From: Mycobacterium sp.
Lineage (GTDB): Bacteria > Actinomycetota > Actinomycetes > Mycobacteriales > Mycobacteriaceae
Direction: 5' to 3'
DNA: 64,000 nt
NCBI GenBank assembly: GCA_021732005.1
Contig: JAKFVT010000059.1
Span: forward strand, 310,001-374,000
The notes under the pieces are model-generated. The model was not told the origin of the DNA, did not search any database, and saw only the letters and a program-made list of their open reading frames with translations. The number at the start of each line of letters is the position of its first letter. Position 1 is the first letter of the stretch. Positions 25,801 to 34,493 of the stretch are shown one piece after another. The position numbers and the translations under genes were made by a program.

Positions 25801-26790
25801 ATGAAGTTCAATCGGCTAGCGGCCGTGGCAGGGGTGGGCGCACTCGTGATCGGGCTGGCTTCCTGCTCCGCCACCGGCGGCAAACCCCGGGACAACGGCA
25901 GCGGTTCGGGCGGCGGCACCGTCGACACCCCGCGCTTCACCGTCGCGATGATCACCCACGAGGTGCCCGGCGACTCCTTCTGGGACCTGGTCCGTAAAGG
26001 CGCCGAGACCGCAGCCAAGAAGGACAACATCGAGCTTCGCTACTCCAACGATCCGGAGGCTCCGAACCAGGCCAACCTGGTCCAGAGCGCGATCGACAGC
26101 GGCGTCAAGGGCATTGCCGTGACGCTGGCCAAGCCCGATGCGATGGCTCCCGCTGTCAAGGCCGCCGAGGCCAAGGGCATTCCGGTGGTCGCCTTCAACT
26201 CCGGGTACGACAACTGGAAGACGATGGGCGTACAGGAGTACTTCGGCCAGGACGAGAAACTTGCCGGTGTCGCCGCCGGCGAGCGGCTGACCGCCGACGG
26301 CGCCAAGAAGGTCCTCTGCGTGATCCAGGAGCAGGGCCAGGTCGCCCTCGAATCCCGGTGTGCGGGCGTCACCCAGGGCTTCAAGGGCCAGACCGAATTG
26401 CTGAACGTCAACAGCAAGGACATGCCCTCGGTCGAGTCGACGATCACGGCCAAGCTGCAGCAGGATCCGTCGATCGACACCGTCGTCGCCCTGGGCGCGC
26501 CGATCGCACTGACCGCCGTCGTATCCAAGAACAATGCGAACAGCAAGGCCAACGTCGTCACCTTCGACACCAACGCGGCGCTGGTCGACGCGATCCAGAA
26601 GGGCGACATCCAGTGGGCTGTCGACCAGCAGCCCTACCTGCAGGGCTACCTCGCCATCGACTCGCTGTGGCTGTTCGTCAACAACAAGAACTTGATCGGT
26701 GGCGGCCAGGCGACCCTGACCGGGCCGTCCTTCATCGACAAGTCCAACATCGACGCCGTGGCCGAACTGGCCAAGGGCGGAACCCGATAG
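25801..26790 (+). CDS. Sugar ABC transporter substrate-binding lipoprotein
   Basis: A 329-residue periplasmic-binding-protein-type lipoprotein. The signal peptide ends in a lipobox VIGLASC with acylated Cys22, after which comes a Gly/Ser linker. The mature part (FTVAMITHEVPGDSFWDLVRKG, AIDSGVKGIAVTL, VVAFNSGYDN) is the type 1 sugar-binding fold of RbsB-like proteins. The ATG at 25801 follows AAGGAG. The in-frame upstream extension covers the promoter and is not coding. Because the promoter shares the iol element, the ligand is probably myo-inositol or a related cyclitol (inference). It heads a three-gene transporter operon. Confidence 0.92.
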   Translation: MKFNRLAAVAGVGALVIGLASCSATGGKPRDNGSGSGGGTVDTPRFTVAMITHEVPGDSFWDLVRKGAETAAKKDNIELRYSNDPEAPNQANLVQSAIDSGVKGIAVTLAKPDAMAPAVKAAEAKGIPVVAFNSGYDNWKTMGVQEYFGQDEKLAGVAAGERLTADGAKKVLCVIQEQGQVALESRCAGVTQGFKGQTELLNVNSKDMPSVESTITAKLQQDPSIDTVVALGAPIALTAVVSKNNANSKANVVTFDTNAALVDAIQKGDIQWAVDQQPYLQGYLAIDSLWLFVNNKNLIGGGQATLTGPSFIDKSNIDAVAELAKGGTR

Positions 26791-26807
26791 CGACCCTGGG
26801 GATAGAC

Positions 26808-27866
26808 ATGAGTACGCAAGCAGATCTCGAGGTCGGGGACCACAAAGTCGTTCGCGACGAGCGGGTCAAGGAAAGGAATCGGCTGCAGCGCCTGCTGATT
26901 CGACCCGAGATGGGCGCGGGTATCGGCGCCATCGGGATCTTCGTCTTCTTCCTCATCGTGGCCGACCCGTTCCGGCAGGCGTCGTCACTGGCCACCGTCC
27001 TCTACGCCAGCTCGACCATCGGGATCATGGCCTGTGGCGTCGCGGTGCTGATGATCGGCGGTGAGTTCGACCTGTCGACGGGCGTCGCGGTGACGTTCAG
27101 CTCGCTGGCGGCGTCGATGCTGTCCTACAACCTGCACCTCAACCTGTGGGCGGGCGCCGGCCTTGCGTTGATCCTGGCGCTGGGCGTCGGGTTCTTGAAC
27201 GGCTTCCTGGTGATGAAGACCAAGATCCCGTCGTTCCTCATCACACTGAGTACCTTCTTCATGCTCGCCGGTGTCAACCTCGCCGTCACCAAACTCACTG
27301 CGGGACAGGTCGCCACGCAGAGCGTCAACGACATGCAGGGCTGGGACTCGGCGCAGAAGGTGTTCGCGTCGTCGTTCACCCTGTTCGGCGTGAGCATCCG
27401 CATCACCGTGGTGTGGTGGCTGGTGTTCACCGCGGTGGCCACCTGGGTGTTGTTCAAGACCAAGATCGGCAACTGGATCTTCGCGGTCGGCGGTGACGCC
27501 GAAAGCGCTCGCGCGGTTGGTGTTCCGGTGACCAAGGTCAAGATCGGCATGTTCATGTTCGTCGGCTTCTGCGCCTGGTTCGTCGGCATGCACCTGCTGT
27601 TCGCGTTCAACACGGTGCAGTCCGGGCAGGGCATCGGCAACGAGTTCTTCTACATCATCGCCGCGGTGATCGGTGGCTGCCTGCTGACGGGTGGTTACGG
27701 CACCGCCGTCGGAGCCGCCATCGGTGCGTTCATCTTCGGCATGACGAATCAGGGCATCGTCTACGCGGGCTGGAACCCCGACTGGTTCAAGTTTTTCCTC
27801 GGCGCGATGCTGCTGTTCGCGGTGATCGCCAACAACGCCTTCCGTAATTACGCCGCCAAGAGGTGA
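26808..27866 (+). CDS. Sugar ABC transporter permease (RbsC-like)
   Basis: A 352-residue membrane protein with about 8 to 10 helices. CGVAVLMIGGEFDLSTGVAV and the EAA-like loop segment VGGDAESARAVGVPVTKVKI mark it as a branched-chain/ribose-type permease, and AVIGGCLLTGGYGTAVGAAIGA lies in the last helices. The N-terminal 35 residues are charged and cytoplasmic. It is 17 bases after the binding protein, and its stop overlaps a possible alternative start of the ATPase. Only one permease gene is present, so it would act as a homodimer, as in ribose importers. Confidence 0.92.
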   Translation: MSTQADLEVGDHKVVRDERVKERNRLQRLLIRPEMGAGIGAIGIFVFFLIVADPFRQASSLATVLYASSTIGIMACGVAVLMIGGEFDLSTGVAVTFSSLAASMLSYNLHLNLWAGAGLALILALGVGFLNGFLVMKTKIPSFLITLSTFFMLAGVNLAVTKLTAGQVATQSVNDMQGWDSAQKVFASSFTLFGVSIRITVVWWLVFTAVATWVLFKTKIGNWIFAVGGDAESARAVGVPVTKVKIGMFMFVGFCAWFVGMHLLFAFNTVQSGQGIGNEFFYIIAAVIGGCLLTGGYGTAVGAAIGAFIFGMTNQGIVYAGWNPDWFKFFLGAMLLFAVIANNAFRNYAAKR

Positions 27867-27871
27867 GAGAA

Positions 27872-28687
27872 GTGACCGCAACCATGGATCGACCCACCGA
27901 AGAAGCCCCGTCCGGCGGCAAAGTGCCACTCGTCGAGCTGAAGAACGTCGGCAAGACCTACGGCAACATCACCGCGCTCAAAGACATCTCGCTGCGCGTG
28001 CATGCCGGTGAGGTGACCGGCATCCTTGGCGACAATGGCGCGGGCAAGTCGACGCTCATCAAGATCATCGCCGGATTGCATCAGCCCTCCGACGGTGAGC
28101 TGCTGGTCGACGGCGAACCGACGAAGTTCACCTCGCCCGCTGACGCGCTGGGCAAAGGCATCGCAACGGTGTACCAGAACCTCGCCGTCGTTCCGTTGAT
28201 GCCGGTGTGGCGAAACTTCTTCCTGGGTCAGGAGATTCGCAAGAAGACCTTCCCATGGTCGCTGGACGCCAACGCGATGCGTGCCACCACGCTGACCGAG
28301 TTGGCGAAGATGGGTATCGAGCTGCCCGACGTCGATGTGCCGATCGGCTCGCTGTCCGGTGGACAGCGCCAGTGTGTGGCGATCGCCCGGGCGGTCTTCT
28401 TCGGGGCGCGGGTGCTGATCCTCGACGAGCCGACGGCCGCGCTCGGCGTCAAGCAATCCGGGGTGGTGCTCAAGTACATCACCGCCGCCAAAGAGGCCGG
28501 CTTCGGCGTTGTGTTCATCACCCACAACCCGCACCACGCACACATGGTCGGCGATCATTTCGTGCTGCTCAACCGCGGCCGCCAGAAGCTCGACTGCAGT
28601 TACGACGAGATCACCCTGGAGCACCTGACCCAGCAGATGGCCGGTGGCGACGAGCTCGAGGCGCTGTCCCACGAGCTGGGCCGCTGA
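27872..28687 (+). CDS. Sugar ABC transporter ATPase, single-domain
   Basis: A 271-residue ABC ATPase that powers the importer. Walker A is GDNGAGKST, the signature LSGGQRQ, Walker B VLILDEPTAAL and the switch His lies in FITHN. RbsA-type carbohydrate ATPases normally have two fused ATPase domains (about 500 residues); this one has a single domain and must dimerise. I prefer the GTG at 27872, with AAGAGG about 9 bases upstream, over the GTG at 27863 that overlaps the permease stop. It meets the convergent Ddn-like gene almost end to end. Confidence 0.9.
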   Translation: MTATMDRPTEEAPSGGKVPLVELKNVGKTYGNITALKDISLRVHAGEVTGILGDNGAGKSTLIKIIAGLHQPSDGELLVDGEPTKFTSPADALGKGIATVYQNLAVVPLMPVWRNFFLGQEIRKKTFPWSLDANAMRATTLTELAKMGIELPDVDVPIGSLSGGQRQCVAIARAVFFGARVLILDEPTAALGVKQSGVVLKYITAAKEAGFGVVFITHNPHHAHMVGDHFVLLNRGRQKLDCSYDEITLEHLTQQMAGGDELEALSHELGR

Positions 28688-28688
28688 G

Positions 28689-29204
28689 TCAGCGCGGCGT
28701 CAGCGCAAACAGCCGCAGCTCCCGGTCGGTCCGGGTGCGGTAGGCCTGATACATCGGATAGGCCAGGAAGCGCGCGAGGCCGGCGTCCCGCTCGGGTCCG
28801 GTCACCAAGGTGGCGGTGACCGGGACCTCGATGCCGTTGATCGCGACGACGGCCTCCGGGTTGGCCAGCAGGTTCAGGCTCCAGGCCGGATGATGCTGCT
28901 GGCCGAAGTTGCTGCCGAGCACCAGCAGGCGCTCGCCCTCGCGGAGATAGCTCAACGCCGACAATCGCGGCTGGCCGGACTTGCGGCCGGTCGTGGTCAA
29001 CAGCAGTTCGGGCATCGAGGTGGGGCCGAACAGGGTGTATTTGCCCTTGGTCGCCCGCAGCACGCGACGATCAAAGGGCACGAGTGCTCTGATGACACGC
29101 GAGCCCACCGCCGTCGAGGCAAAAGCGAGCACCGGCTTGAACAGCGGCGAGATGTCTTCTCGGCCCCAGTGACCGTCAGGGAAGCGTTGCGGCATACGTG
29201 CCAT
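28689..29204 (-). CDS. Deazaflavin (F420)-dependent nitroreductase family protein
   Basis: A 171-residue split-beta-barrel protein of the Ddn/FDOR family, which uses coenzyme F420, a cofactor abundant in mycobacteria. The F420-binding features are LLLTTTGRKSGQPRLSALSY and VLGSNFGQQHHPAWSLNLLA. Members reduce quinones, nitroaromatics or other electrophiles; the substrate here is unknown. It ends 1 base from the ATPase stop on the other strand. The start at 29204 is a GTG- or ATG-type codon with no strong ribosome site seen. Confidence 0.88.
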   Translation of the reverse strand: MARMPQRFPDGHWGREDISPLFKPVLAFASTAVGSRVIRALVPFDRRVLRATKGKYTLFGPTSMPELLLTTTGRKSGQPRLSALSYLREGERLLVLGSNFGQQHHPAWSLNLLANPEAVVAINGIEVPVTATLVTGPERDAGLARFLAYPMYQAYRTRTDRELRLFALTPR

Positions 29205-29236
29205 CGTGCCCGATGGCGGGCCGGTGCAGAACCCGT

Positions 29237-30214
29237 TCAGCGTGGTGACATGCCCGCCGCGCGGTAGGCCGCATCCACGTAATGCATGTTCTGCACGGCA
29301 TCGTCGACGCCTATCGGCAGCGGCACGCGATCCAGGACGTGGGCGGCGAACGCCTCGAGTTGGTAGGTGTAGGACGCGCGGGTACCCAGGTGCTCCACGC
29401 GCGTTCCGGCCGCCGTGCGGATGGTGACCCGATCGTCGGTGTGCGGCTTGATGAAGTCGTGCGCCACTGCATCACCCTTGGTGCCGACGACCTTGAGGTT
29501 GAACGAAAAGGCCTCGGCGACCATGGTGTTGGCACTGCAGCCGGTGGCGCCGGACGGGAAGCGCAGCTCGACGTCGCACCACTCGTCGACGCCCGGGCTG
29601 CGTTGGGAGGCGTGGGCGGCGGTGATCGCCGGACGGCCCAGGCCGCGGCCGCCGAGCTGGCGCATGATGTGCAGGCCGTAGCAGCCGAGGTCCATCAGCG
29701 CCCCGCCGGCCAGATCCAGCGACCAGCGCGGGTCGTCGGGCGCGGGCGCCGGCATCGCCATCCGGACCTCCACGTGCCGGATCTCGCCGAGCTCGCCGTC
29801 GATTGCCAGTTCGAACATCCGTTGGGTCACCGGATGGAACAGGTAATGAAAGCCCTCCAGCACGCTCACCTCGACATCAGAGGCCGCGTCGGCGACCTGC
29901 TGTGCCTCGATGTGGTTGCGCGCGAACGGTTTTTCGGTCAGCACTGGTTTGCCGGCCTTGATCGCCGCCAGGTTCCACGGGGCGTGCATGCCGTTGGTCA
30001 ACGGGTTGTAGATCACGTCGACTTCCGGATCCGCAATTACGTCGGCGTAGCTGTCGGCGACGCGCTCGACCCCGTACATGTCGGCGAAGTGGCGGGCGCG
30101 CTGCGGATCTCGGGCGGCCACCACCACGAGCCGGTGGCCGAGATCCCGGGCCGGCCCGACGATCGCGTTTTCGGCGATACGGGATGCGCCGAGCACGCCG
30201 ATCCGAAGGCTCAT
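29237..30214 (-). CDS. Gfo/Idh/MocA oxidoreductase (trans-dihydrodiol/sugar dehydrogenase-like)
   Basis: A 325-residue NAD(P)-dependent oxidoreductase. The Rossmann start is RIGVLGASRIAENAIVGPAR, the catalytic-lysine motif TEKPFARN, and the C-terminal domain has GGALMDLGCYGLHIMRQLGG, which is typical of the dihydrodiol-dehydrogenase/glucose-fructose oxidoreductase branch rather than IolG. I start at the ATG at 30214; an in-frame extension to 30319 covers the upstream repeat. It is the last of a four-gene minus-strand block and probably oxidises a cyclitol or sugar made by the upstream enzymes (inference). Confidence 0.88.
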   Translation of the reverse strand: MSLRIGVLGASRIAENAIVGPARDLGHRLVVVAARDPQRARHFADMYGVERVADSYADVIADPEVDVIYNPLTNGMHAPWNLAAIKAGKPVLTEKPFARNHIEAQQVADAASDVEVSVLEGFHYLFHPVTQRMFELAIDGELGEIRHVEVRMAMPAPAPDDPRWSLDLAGGALMDLGCYGLHIMRQLGGRGLGRPAITAAHASQRSPGVDEWCDVELRFPSGATGCSANTMVAEAFSFNLKVVGTKGDAVAHDFIKPHTDDRVTIRTAAGTRVEHLGTRASYTYQLEAFAAHVLDRVPLPIGVDDAVQNMHYVDAAYRAAGMSPR

Positions 30215-30232
30215 GCAGTCCCCTCGCAGGCT

Positions 30233-30278
30233 CGGGCACTGCATGCCCGCTGATGGTTCGCTCCGCAAGCGTCGCTCA
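30233..30278. repeat. Short GC-rich interspersed repeat with hairpins
   Basis: CGGGCA-CTGCA-TGCCCG (30233-30249) is a perfect 6-bp stem with a 5-base loop. Next to it, GTTCGCTCCGCAAGCGTCGC resembles GAGCGA-type short repeats scattered through mycobacterial genomes. It lies between two minus-strand genes and supplies the stop codon of the upstream one. It could act as a terminator or attenuator. Confidence 0.5.
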
Positions 30279-31148
30279 TGCCGGCACGCTGCCCGCGACG
30301 TCCTGGAGGTAGGCGACACTGGTCAGGACGTCCCGCAGGGGGCCCTGCCCCTGCGGGACGCCGTCCAGGATGGTGTCTTGCTCGAGCACGAACCAACCAT
30401 CGAAGCCGTTGTCCCGCAACGTCGACACGATGCCCGCGATGTCCACGTCACCGGTGCCCAGCGGGGTGTACATGCCCTGGGATACCGCGTCGGTATAGGT
30501 CACCTCGCCGGACTGCACGCGGGCGGCCAGGGCCGCGTCGACGTCCTTGAGGTGGGTGTGCGCAATGCGCCCCGGTACCGTGCGGGCCAGCTGCAGCGGG
30601 TCGGTGCCACCGATCAACAGGTGCCCGGTGTCCAGACACAACGAGATCGATGACCCGGCCAGTACCCGGGCCACCTCGTCGCCCTTCTCGACCATCGTGC
30701 CGACGTGCGGGTGCAGCACGGCGGTGACACCGCGCTCGGCGGCGGCGGCCGCCAGCCGGTCGAGGTTGGCGAGCAGCGTCGACCATTGTCGGTCGTTCAG
30801 ATCGGGCCGGGAGTCATAGCCGTCGGTACCGGTTACCGCAGCCAGTACCAGCATCGAAGCATTCACCGCCACAAGGGAATCCAGCAGGCCGGTGATATCG
30901 GGCACCGGGTCGTGGTCGGCGTCGTGCAACACCACCGGTGCGAAGCTGCCGACGCAGCTCAGGCCGTGTCGAGTCAGCACTGCGGTCAGCTCGCCGGGGT
31001 CGCCGGGCAGGAAGCCCTCTGGGCCCAGCTCGGTGGCAGACAGGCCGGCGCGGCCCATCTCGGACAGGACCCGCTCGGGGTCGAGTTGATAACCCCACCC
31101 GGGCACTTCGCACACACCCCAGGAGATGGGGGCTCCGGCGATCTTCAC
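30276..31148 (-). CDS. IolE-like TIM-barrel isomerase/dehydratase
   Basis: A 290-residue AP-endonuclease-2-like TIM barrel beginning MKIAGAPISWGVCEVPGWGY. ATELGPEGFLPGDPGEL, VLHPHVGTMVEKGDEV, LCLDTGHLLIGG and FVLEQDTI carry the metal-binding residues of the inosose dehydratase group. It is related to the iolE product at 15964 but distinct. The overlap with the following Gfo/Idh gene (ATGA at 31145-31148) couples it to a likely inositol-type dehydrogenase. It probably acts on the ketone produced by that enzyme (inference). Confidence 0.87.
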   Translation of the reverse strand: MKIAGAPISWGVCEVPGWGYQLDPERVLSEMGRAGLSATELGPEGFLPGDPGELTAVLTRHGLSCVGSFAPVVLHDADHDPVPDITGLLDSLVAVNASMLVLAAVTGTDGYDSRPDLNDRQWSTLLANLDRLAAAAAERGVTAVLHPHVGTMVEKGDEVARVLAGSSISLCLDTGHLLIGGTDPLQLARTVPGRIAHTHLKDVDAALAARVQSGEVTYTDAVSQGMYTPLGTGDVDIAGIVSTLRDNGFDGWFVLEQDTILDGVPQGQGPLRDVLTSVAYLQDVAGSVPA

Positions 31149-32149
31149 TGACGTACCTCCTCGATGCGGACCGGCGCGCCGCGGCGCAGCGACTCGGTGG
31201 CGGCTTCGGCGATCCAGGCGACTTCGACGGCATCGGCCACGGTGGCGCCGCGCACCGGAGCGCCCTTGACGACGTCGAGGAAGCCGCTCAGTTCGGTGCG
31301 GAACGCCTCGGTGAAGCGGTCCATGAAGAAGTGGTGCGGCTGCCCGGTCGGAAAGTCGTTGTGGGGATCGGCATTCCGTACCGGTACACCCTGGTCCCAG
31401 CCGGCGACGACGGTGTCGTTGAACCCGTGCACTTCCAGCCGGCAGTCATAGCCGCGGCCGTTGTAGCGTGCGTTGGAGATGACGCCGAGCGCGCCTCCGT
31501 CGAACCGGACCACCACTGCCGCCGTGTCGACGTCGCCGTATTCGGCGAACAGCGGATCGCCTTGCGCAGTGCCGGTGGCGTAGACCTCGACGGCTTCCTG
31601 GCCGGTGATCCAGCGGACGGTGTCGAAATCGTGGACCGCGCAATCGCGGAAGATGCCGCCCGAACCGGCGATGTACTCCATCGGCGGGGGAGCCGGGTCC
31701 ATCGTGGTGCTGCGGACGGTGTGCAGCGTGCCCAGCGCGCCCCGGTCCACCGCGGCCTTGGCGGCTGCGAATGCGGCGTCGAACCGGCGCTGGTAGCCGA
31801 TCTGCACCGGAACGCCGGCCCGCACGATGGCCTCGGCGACCCTGGCGCTTTCGGCTGCGGTGGAGGCCACCGGCTTCTCGCAGAACGTCGGCAGCCCGCG
31901 TTCGACGGCGGCCAGCGTCAGTTCGGCGTGCGCCGGGGTGGCGGCGGCGACCACGACCCCGTCGATACCCGACGACAGCAGCGCGTCGACCGAATCAACG
32001 GACCGCACACCGTATTTCGTCGCAACCTGAGCGACGACATCTGGACGCTCGTCGGTGACGACGAGACCGTCGACCCCGTCGAGTTGGCTCAGTGTGTCGG
32101 TGTGGAAGGCCCCGATTCGGCCGAGGCCGATCACGCCGAGGGTGGTCAT
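31145..32149 (-). CDS. Inositol 2-dehydrogenase-like, Gfo/Idh/MocA family
   Basis: A 334-residue NAD-dependent dehydrogenase, paralogous to the iolG product. LGVIGLGRIGAFHTDTL is the Rossmann motif, FCEKPVASTAAES has the catalytic Lys region, and FRDCAVHDFDTVRWITG the conserved Asp/His of inositol dehydrogenases. GYQRRFDAAFAAAK is also typical. A different cyclitol (scyllo- or D-chiro-inositol) is plausible. It overlaps both neighbours by ATGA, upstream with the PhyH-type gene and downstream with the IolE-like gene, giving a coupled three-gene unit. Confidence 0.9.
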   Translation of the reverse strand: MTTLGVIGLGRIGAFHTDTLSQLDGVDGLVVTDERPDVVAQVATKYGVRSVDSVDALLSSGIDGVVVAAATPAHAELTLAAVERGLPTFCEKPVASTAAESARVAEAIVRAGVPVQIGYQRRFDAAFAAAKAAVDRGALGTLHTVRSTTMDPAPPPMEYIAGSGGIFRDCAVHDFDTVRWITGQEAVEVYATGTAQGDPLFAEYGDVDTAAVVVRFDGGALGVISNARYNGRGYDCRLEVHGFNDTVVAGWDQGVPVRNADPHNDFPTGQPHHFFMDRFTEAFRTELSGFLDVVKGAPVRGATVADAVEVAWIAEAATESLRRGAPVRIEEVRQ

Positions 32150-33306
32150 GGGATTCTCCGTTCGTTCTGGTCGCACAACGCGACGTCGAGGGCTTCGGGG
32201 GACAGATCGTCGGCCAGCGCGGCGAGCACGATGTCGACTTGGCTTGGCGGCGCCAGACTTCCGATCGGCTGGTCGAGGTCCAGGTTGGTGGGGAAGGGGT
32301 AACCCTCCGCGGTGGCCACCACGGTGTTGAGCAGCTCCGCCGCCGGTCGGCCCGCGGCCTTCATGGCGCGCAGCGCCGGGTACACCGCACGCACCATCGC
32401 GGTGCGGTCCAGGGCTTCCATGGCCCGGCCGAACGGCGACGAGATCTGCAACAGGTTGGCCATCCGACGGACCGCGACCGAGGTGTTGGTGCCCGCGCCG
32501 TGATAGAGCGCCGGATTGAAGAACACCGCATCGCCCTTGCTCAGCGGGATCTGCACATGATGCGCGGCGAAGTAGTCGATGAACCCCGGTGAATTGAATG
32601 CCACGTAGCCGCCCTCGAACAGCTGCGAATAGGGCAGCAGCATGGTCGGCCCGCTCTCCAGCGGCATGGCGGTGTGGGCGACCGCTCCTTGCAGCGTCAG
32701 CATCGGCGACAGCCGGTGCACATGCGCCGGATAGTCGGCGAGCTGGCCGGGCGCGACGAATCCGAGATGGTAGTCGCGGTGCGGAACCTGCGCCGCACCA
32801 CCGGGATTCACGACGTTGACCTGCGAGGTGAGCTGGTATCGCGGCCCGAGCCAGGCCTGGCATACCAGGGCCAGCAGGTCGTTGGCGTAGTAGTCGGCGT
32901 ACGCCTCAGGGGAGTGCAGTGCCAGCTTCTGGGCGGCGTTCCACACCCGGTCGTTGGCGCCCGCGGCACCGAAGTGGTCTCCGGCCGCGCCTCCGGTGCG
33001 GCGCTGATCGGCGATCAGTGCCGCGAACGCCGCGCTGGCGGCGTCGACGACCGCGGCCGAGAAGGCGCCGCTGAACACGACGACACCGGGACCCTCGGCC
33101 AGTGCGGTGATGAGTTCGGCCTGCAGGGCCCGCCGATCGGCGCGGGTCATCTCCGCGGCGGAGTACACGAGGACGTTCTGCCGAACCTCGGCGGCATGCG
33201 GGTACGCCGAGAGATCGGTCTCCCGCTCGGTCAGGGTTCGCAACTCGTCGAGTTGGTAAGCCCGCTCGGTCAACCAGGGTTGAACCCGCGCACGCACATC
33301 GGCCAT
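32146..33306 (-). CDS. Phytanoyl-CoA dioxygenase (PhyH) family protein
   Basis: A 386-residue Fe(II)/2-oxoglutarate oxygenase of the PhyH type. PHRDYHLGF gives the His-x-Asp pair, LYHGAGTNTS the distal His, and the Arg some residues later (VRRMANLLQ) would bind 2-oxoglutarate. It would hydroxylate or dealkylate an unknown small molecule in the cytoplasm. It is the first gene of the coupled block with the inositol-dehydrogenase-like and IolE-like genes, so it may open a modified cyclitol (for example an O-methyl ether) to that pathway (inference). It diverges from the LacI regulator. Confidence 0.85.
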   Translation of the reverse strand: MADVRARVQPWLTERAYQLDELRTLTERETDLSAYPHAAEVRQNVLVYSAAEMTRADRRALQAELITALAEGPGVVVFSGAFSAAVVDAASAAFAALIADQRRTGGAAGDHFGAAGANDRVWNAAQKLALHSPEAYADYYANDLLALVCQAWLGPRYQLTSQVNVVNPGGAAQVPHRDYHLGFVAPGQLADYPAHVHRLSPMLTLQGAVAHTAMPLESGPTMLLPYSQLFEGGYVAFNSPGFIDYFAAHHVQIPLSKGDAVFFNPALYHGAGTNTSVAVRRMANLLQISSPFGRAMEALDRTAMVRAVYPALRAMKAAGRPAAELLNTVVATAEGYPFPTNLDLDQPIGSLAPPSQVDIVLAALADDLSPEALDVALCDQNERRIP

Positions 33307-33334
33307 GCCGAAAGTCTTGCTGTGACTCAGACCG

Positions 33335-33369
33335 CAATCAACACCAGAAATCCATCAAAAACCCATCAA
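33335..33369. promoter_or_regulatory. Candidate LacI operator region with CCATCAA repeats
   Basis: CAATCAA (33335-33341), CCATCAA (33352-33358) and CCATCAA (33363-33369) recur in the 81-base gap between the PhyH-type gene and the LacI gene. The last two are 11 bases apart, one helical turn. Autoregulation and control of the divergent operon are plausible. Confidence 0.4.
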
Positions 33370-33387
33370 GACGATAGGGTGCGAAAC

Positions 33388-34392
33388 ATGGCGCACCGCT
33401 TCAAAGTCCGCGAGATCGCCCAACAGTCCGGACTGTCCGAAGCCACCGTCGACCGGGTGCTCAACGACCGTCCCGGTGTCCGGGCGGCCACCCGCGCCGA
33501 GGTGCTGCATGCAATCGAGGATCTGGAGAAACAACGATCCCAATTGCGGCTCAACGGACGTCGCTTCCTGCTCGACGTGGTGATGCAGACGCCGCAGCGG
33601 TTCTCCGACGCCTTCCGCGCCGCGGTCGAAGCCGAACTGCCCGCGTTCGCACCCGCGATGCTGCGCGCACGGTTTCACCTGTGGGAGTCCGGGTCGACAG
33701 ACCAGATGGTGGACACGCTCGCGCGGATCAAGGGCAGCCACGGAATAGTGCTCAAGGCGCAGGACGAACCGGAGGTGGCCGAGGCCGTCGACCGTCTGGT
33801 GGCCACCGGCGTCCCGGTGGTGACCTACACGACCGACATCCCGGCCAGTGCGCGCTGTGCGTACGTCGGCATCGACAACCACGGAGCCGGGACCACCGCG
33901 GCCTATCTGATGGACCAGTGGCTGGGTGACACGCCGGCGGACGTACTGATCACGTTGAGCCGCACAGTGTTCCGAGGCGAGGCCGAGCGTGAGGTCGGCT
34001 TCCGGACGGCGCTGCGCAAATCCGGCCGCGGCATCGTCGAGGTCGGTGACAGCGACGGTATCGACGCCACCATCGAACGCCTGGTGGTCGACGCACTCGA
34101 GCGCCACCCCGACGTCGCTGCCGTCTACTCCGTCGGCGGTGGCAACACCGCGACGGTGGCGGCCTTCGACAAGCTGCGAAGAGTTTGCAGAGTTTTCATC
34201 GCTCATGACCTCGACGCCGACAATCGGCGGCTGCTGCGGGAGGGCCGCATCTCGGCGGTGCTGCACAACGACCTGCGCGCCGACGCGCGGCTCGCCATGC
34301 GGCTGATCCTGCAGCAGCACCGCGCGTTGCCCAGCGAGCCGGCGCGACCCGTCCCGATCCAGGTGATCACCCCGTACAACCTGCCTGCCTGA
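33388..34392 (+). CDS. LacI-family transcriptional regulator
   Basis: A 334-residue LacI/GalR-type repressor. The N-terminal helix-turn-helix is VREIAQQSGLSEATVDRVLNDRPG (about residues 7-30). VDRVLN in place of VSRVLN marks a subgroup often tied to cyclitol or pentose genes. The rest is a periplasmic-binding-protein-type effector domain, with GIVLKAQDEPEVAEAVDRL, YVGIDNHGAGTTAAYLMDQW and FIAHDLDADNRRLL. The ATG at 33388 follows a short purine stretch. Divergence from the PhyH-type gene suggests it regulates that operon, and possibly the PfkB gene downstream. Confidence 0.92.
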   Translation: MAHRFKVREIAQQSGLSEATVDRVLNDRPGVRAATRAEVLHAIEDLEKQRSQLRLNGRRFLLDVVMQTPQRFSDAFRAAVEAELPAFAPAMLRARFHLWESGSTDQMVDTLARIKGSHGIVLKAQDEPEVAEAVDRLVATGVPVVTYTTDIPASARCAYVGIDNHGAGTTAAYLMDQWLGDTPADVLITLSRTVFRGEAEREVGFRTALRKSGRGIVEVGDSDGIDATIERLVVDALERHPDVAAVYSVGGGNTATVAAFDKLRRVCRVFIAHDLDADNRRLLREGRISAVLHNDLRADARLAMRLILQQHRALPSEPARPVPIQVITPYNLPA

Positions 34393-34493
34393 ACTCGGCG
34401 AGTCGTCGATTCGAAGAAACCGCGACTAGCATTCCGCGCCGACGGCGACGATGGATGGCGCCCAACTGACGAAGCACCCAAGGAGACCGACCC

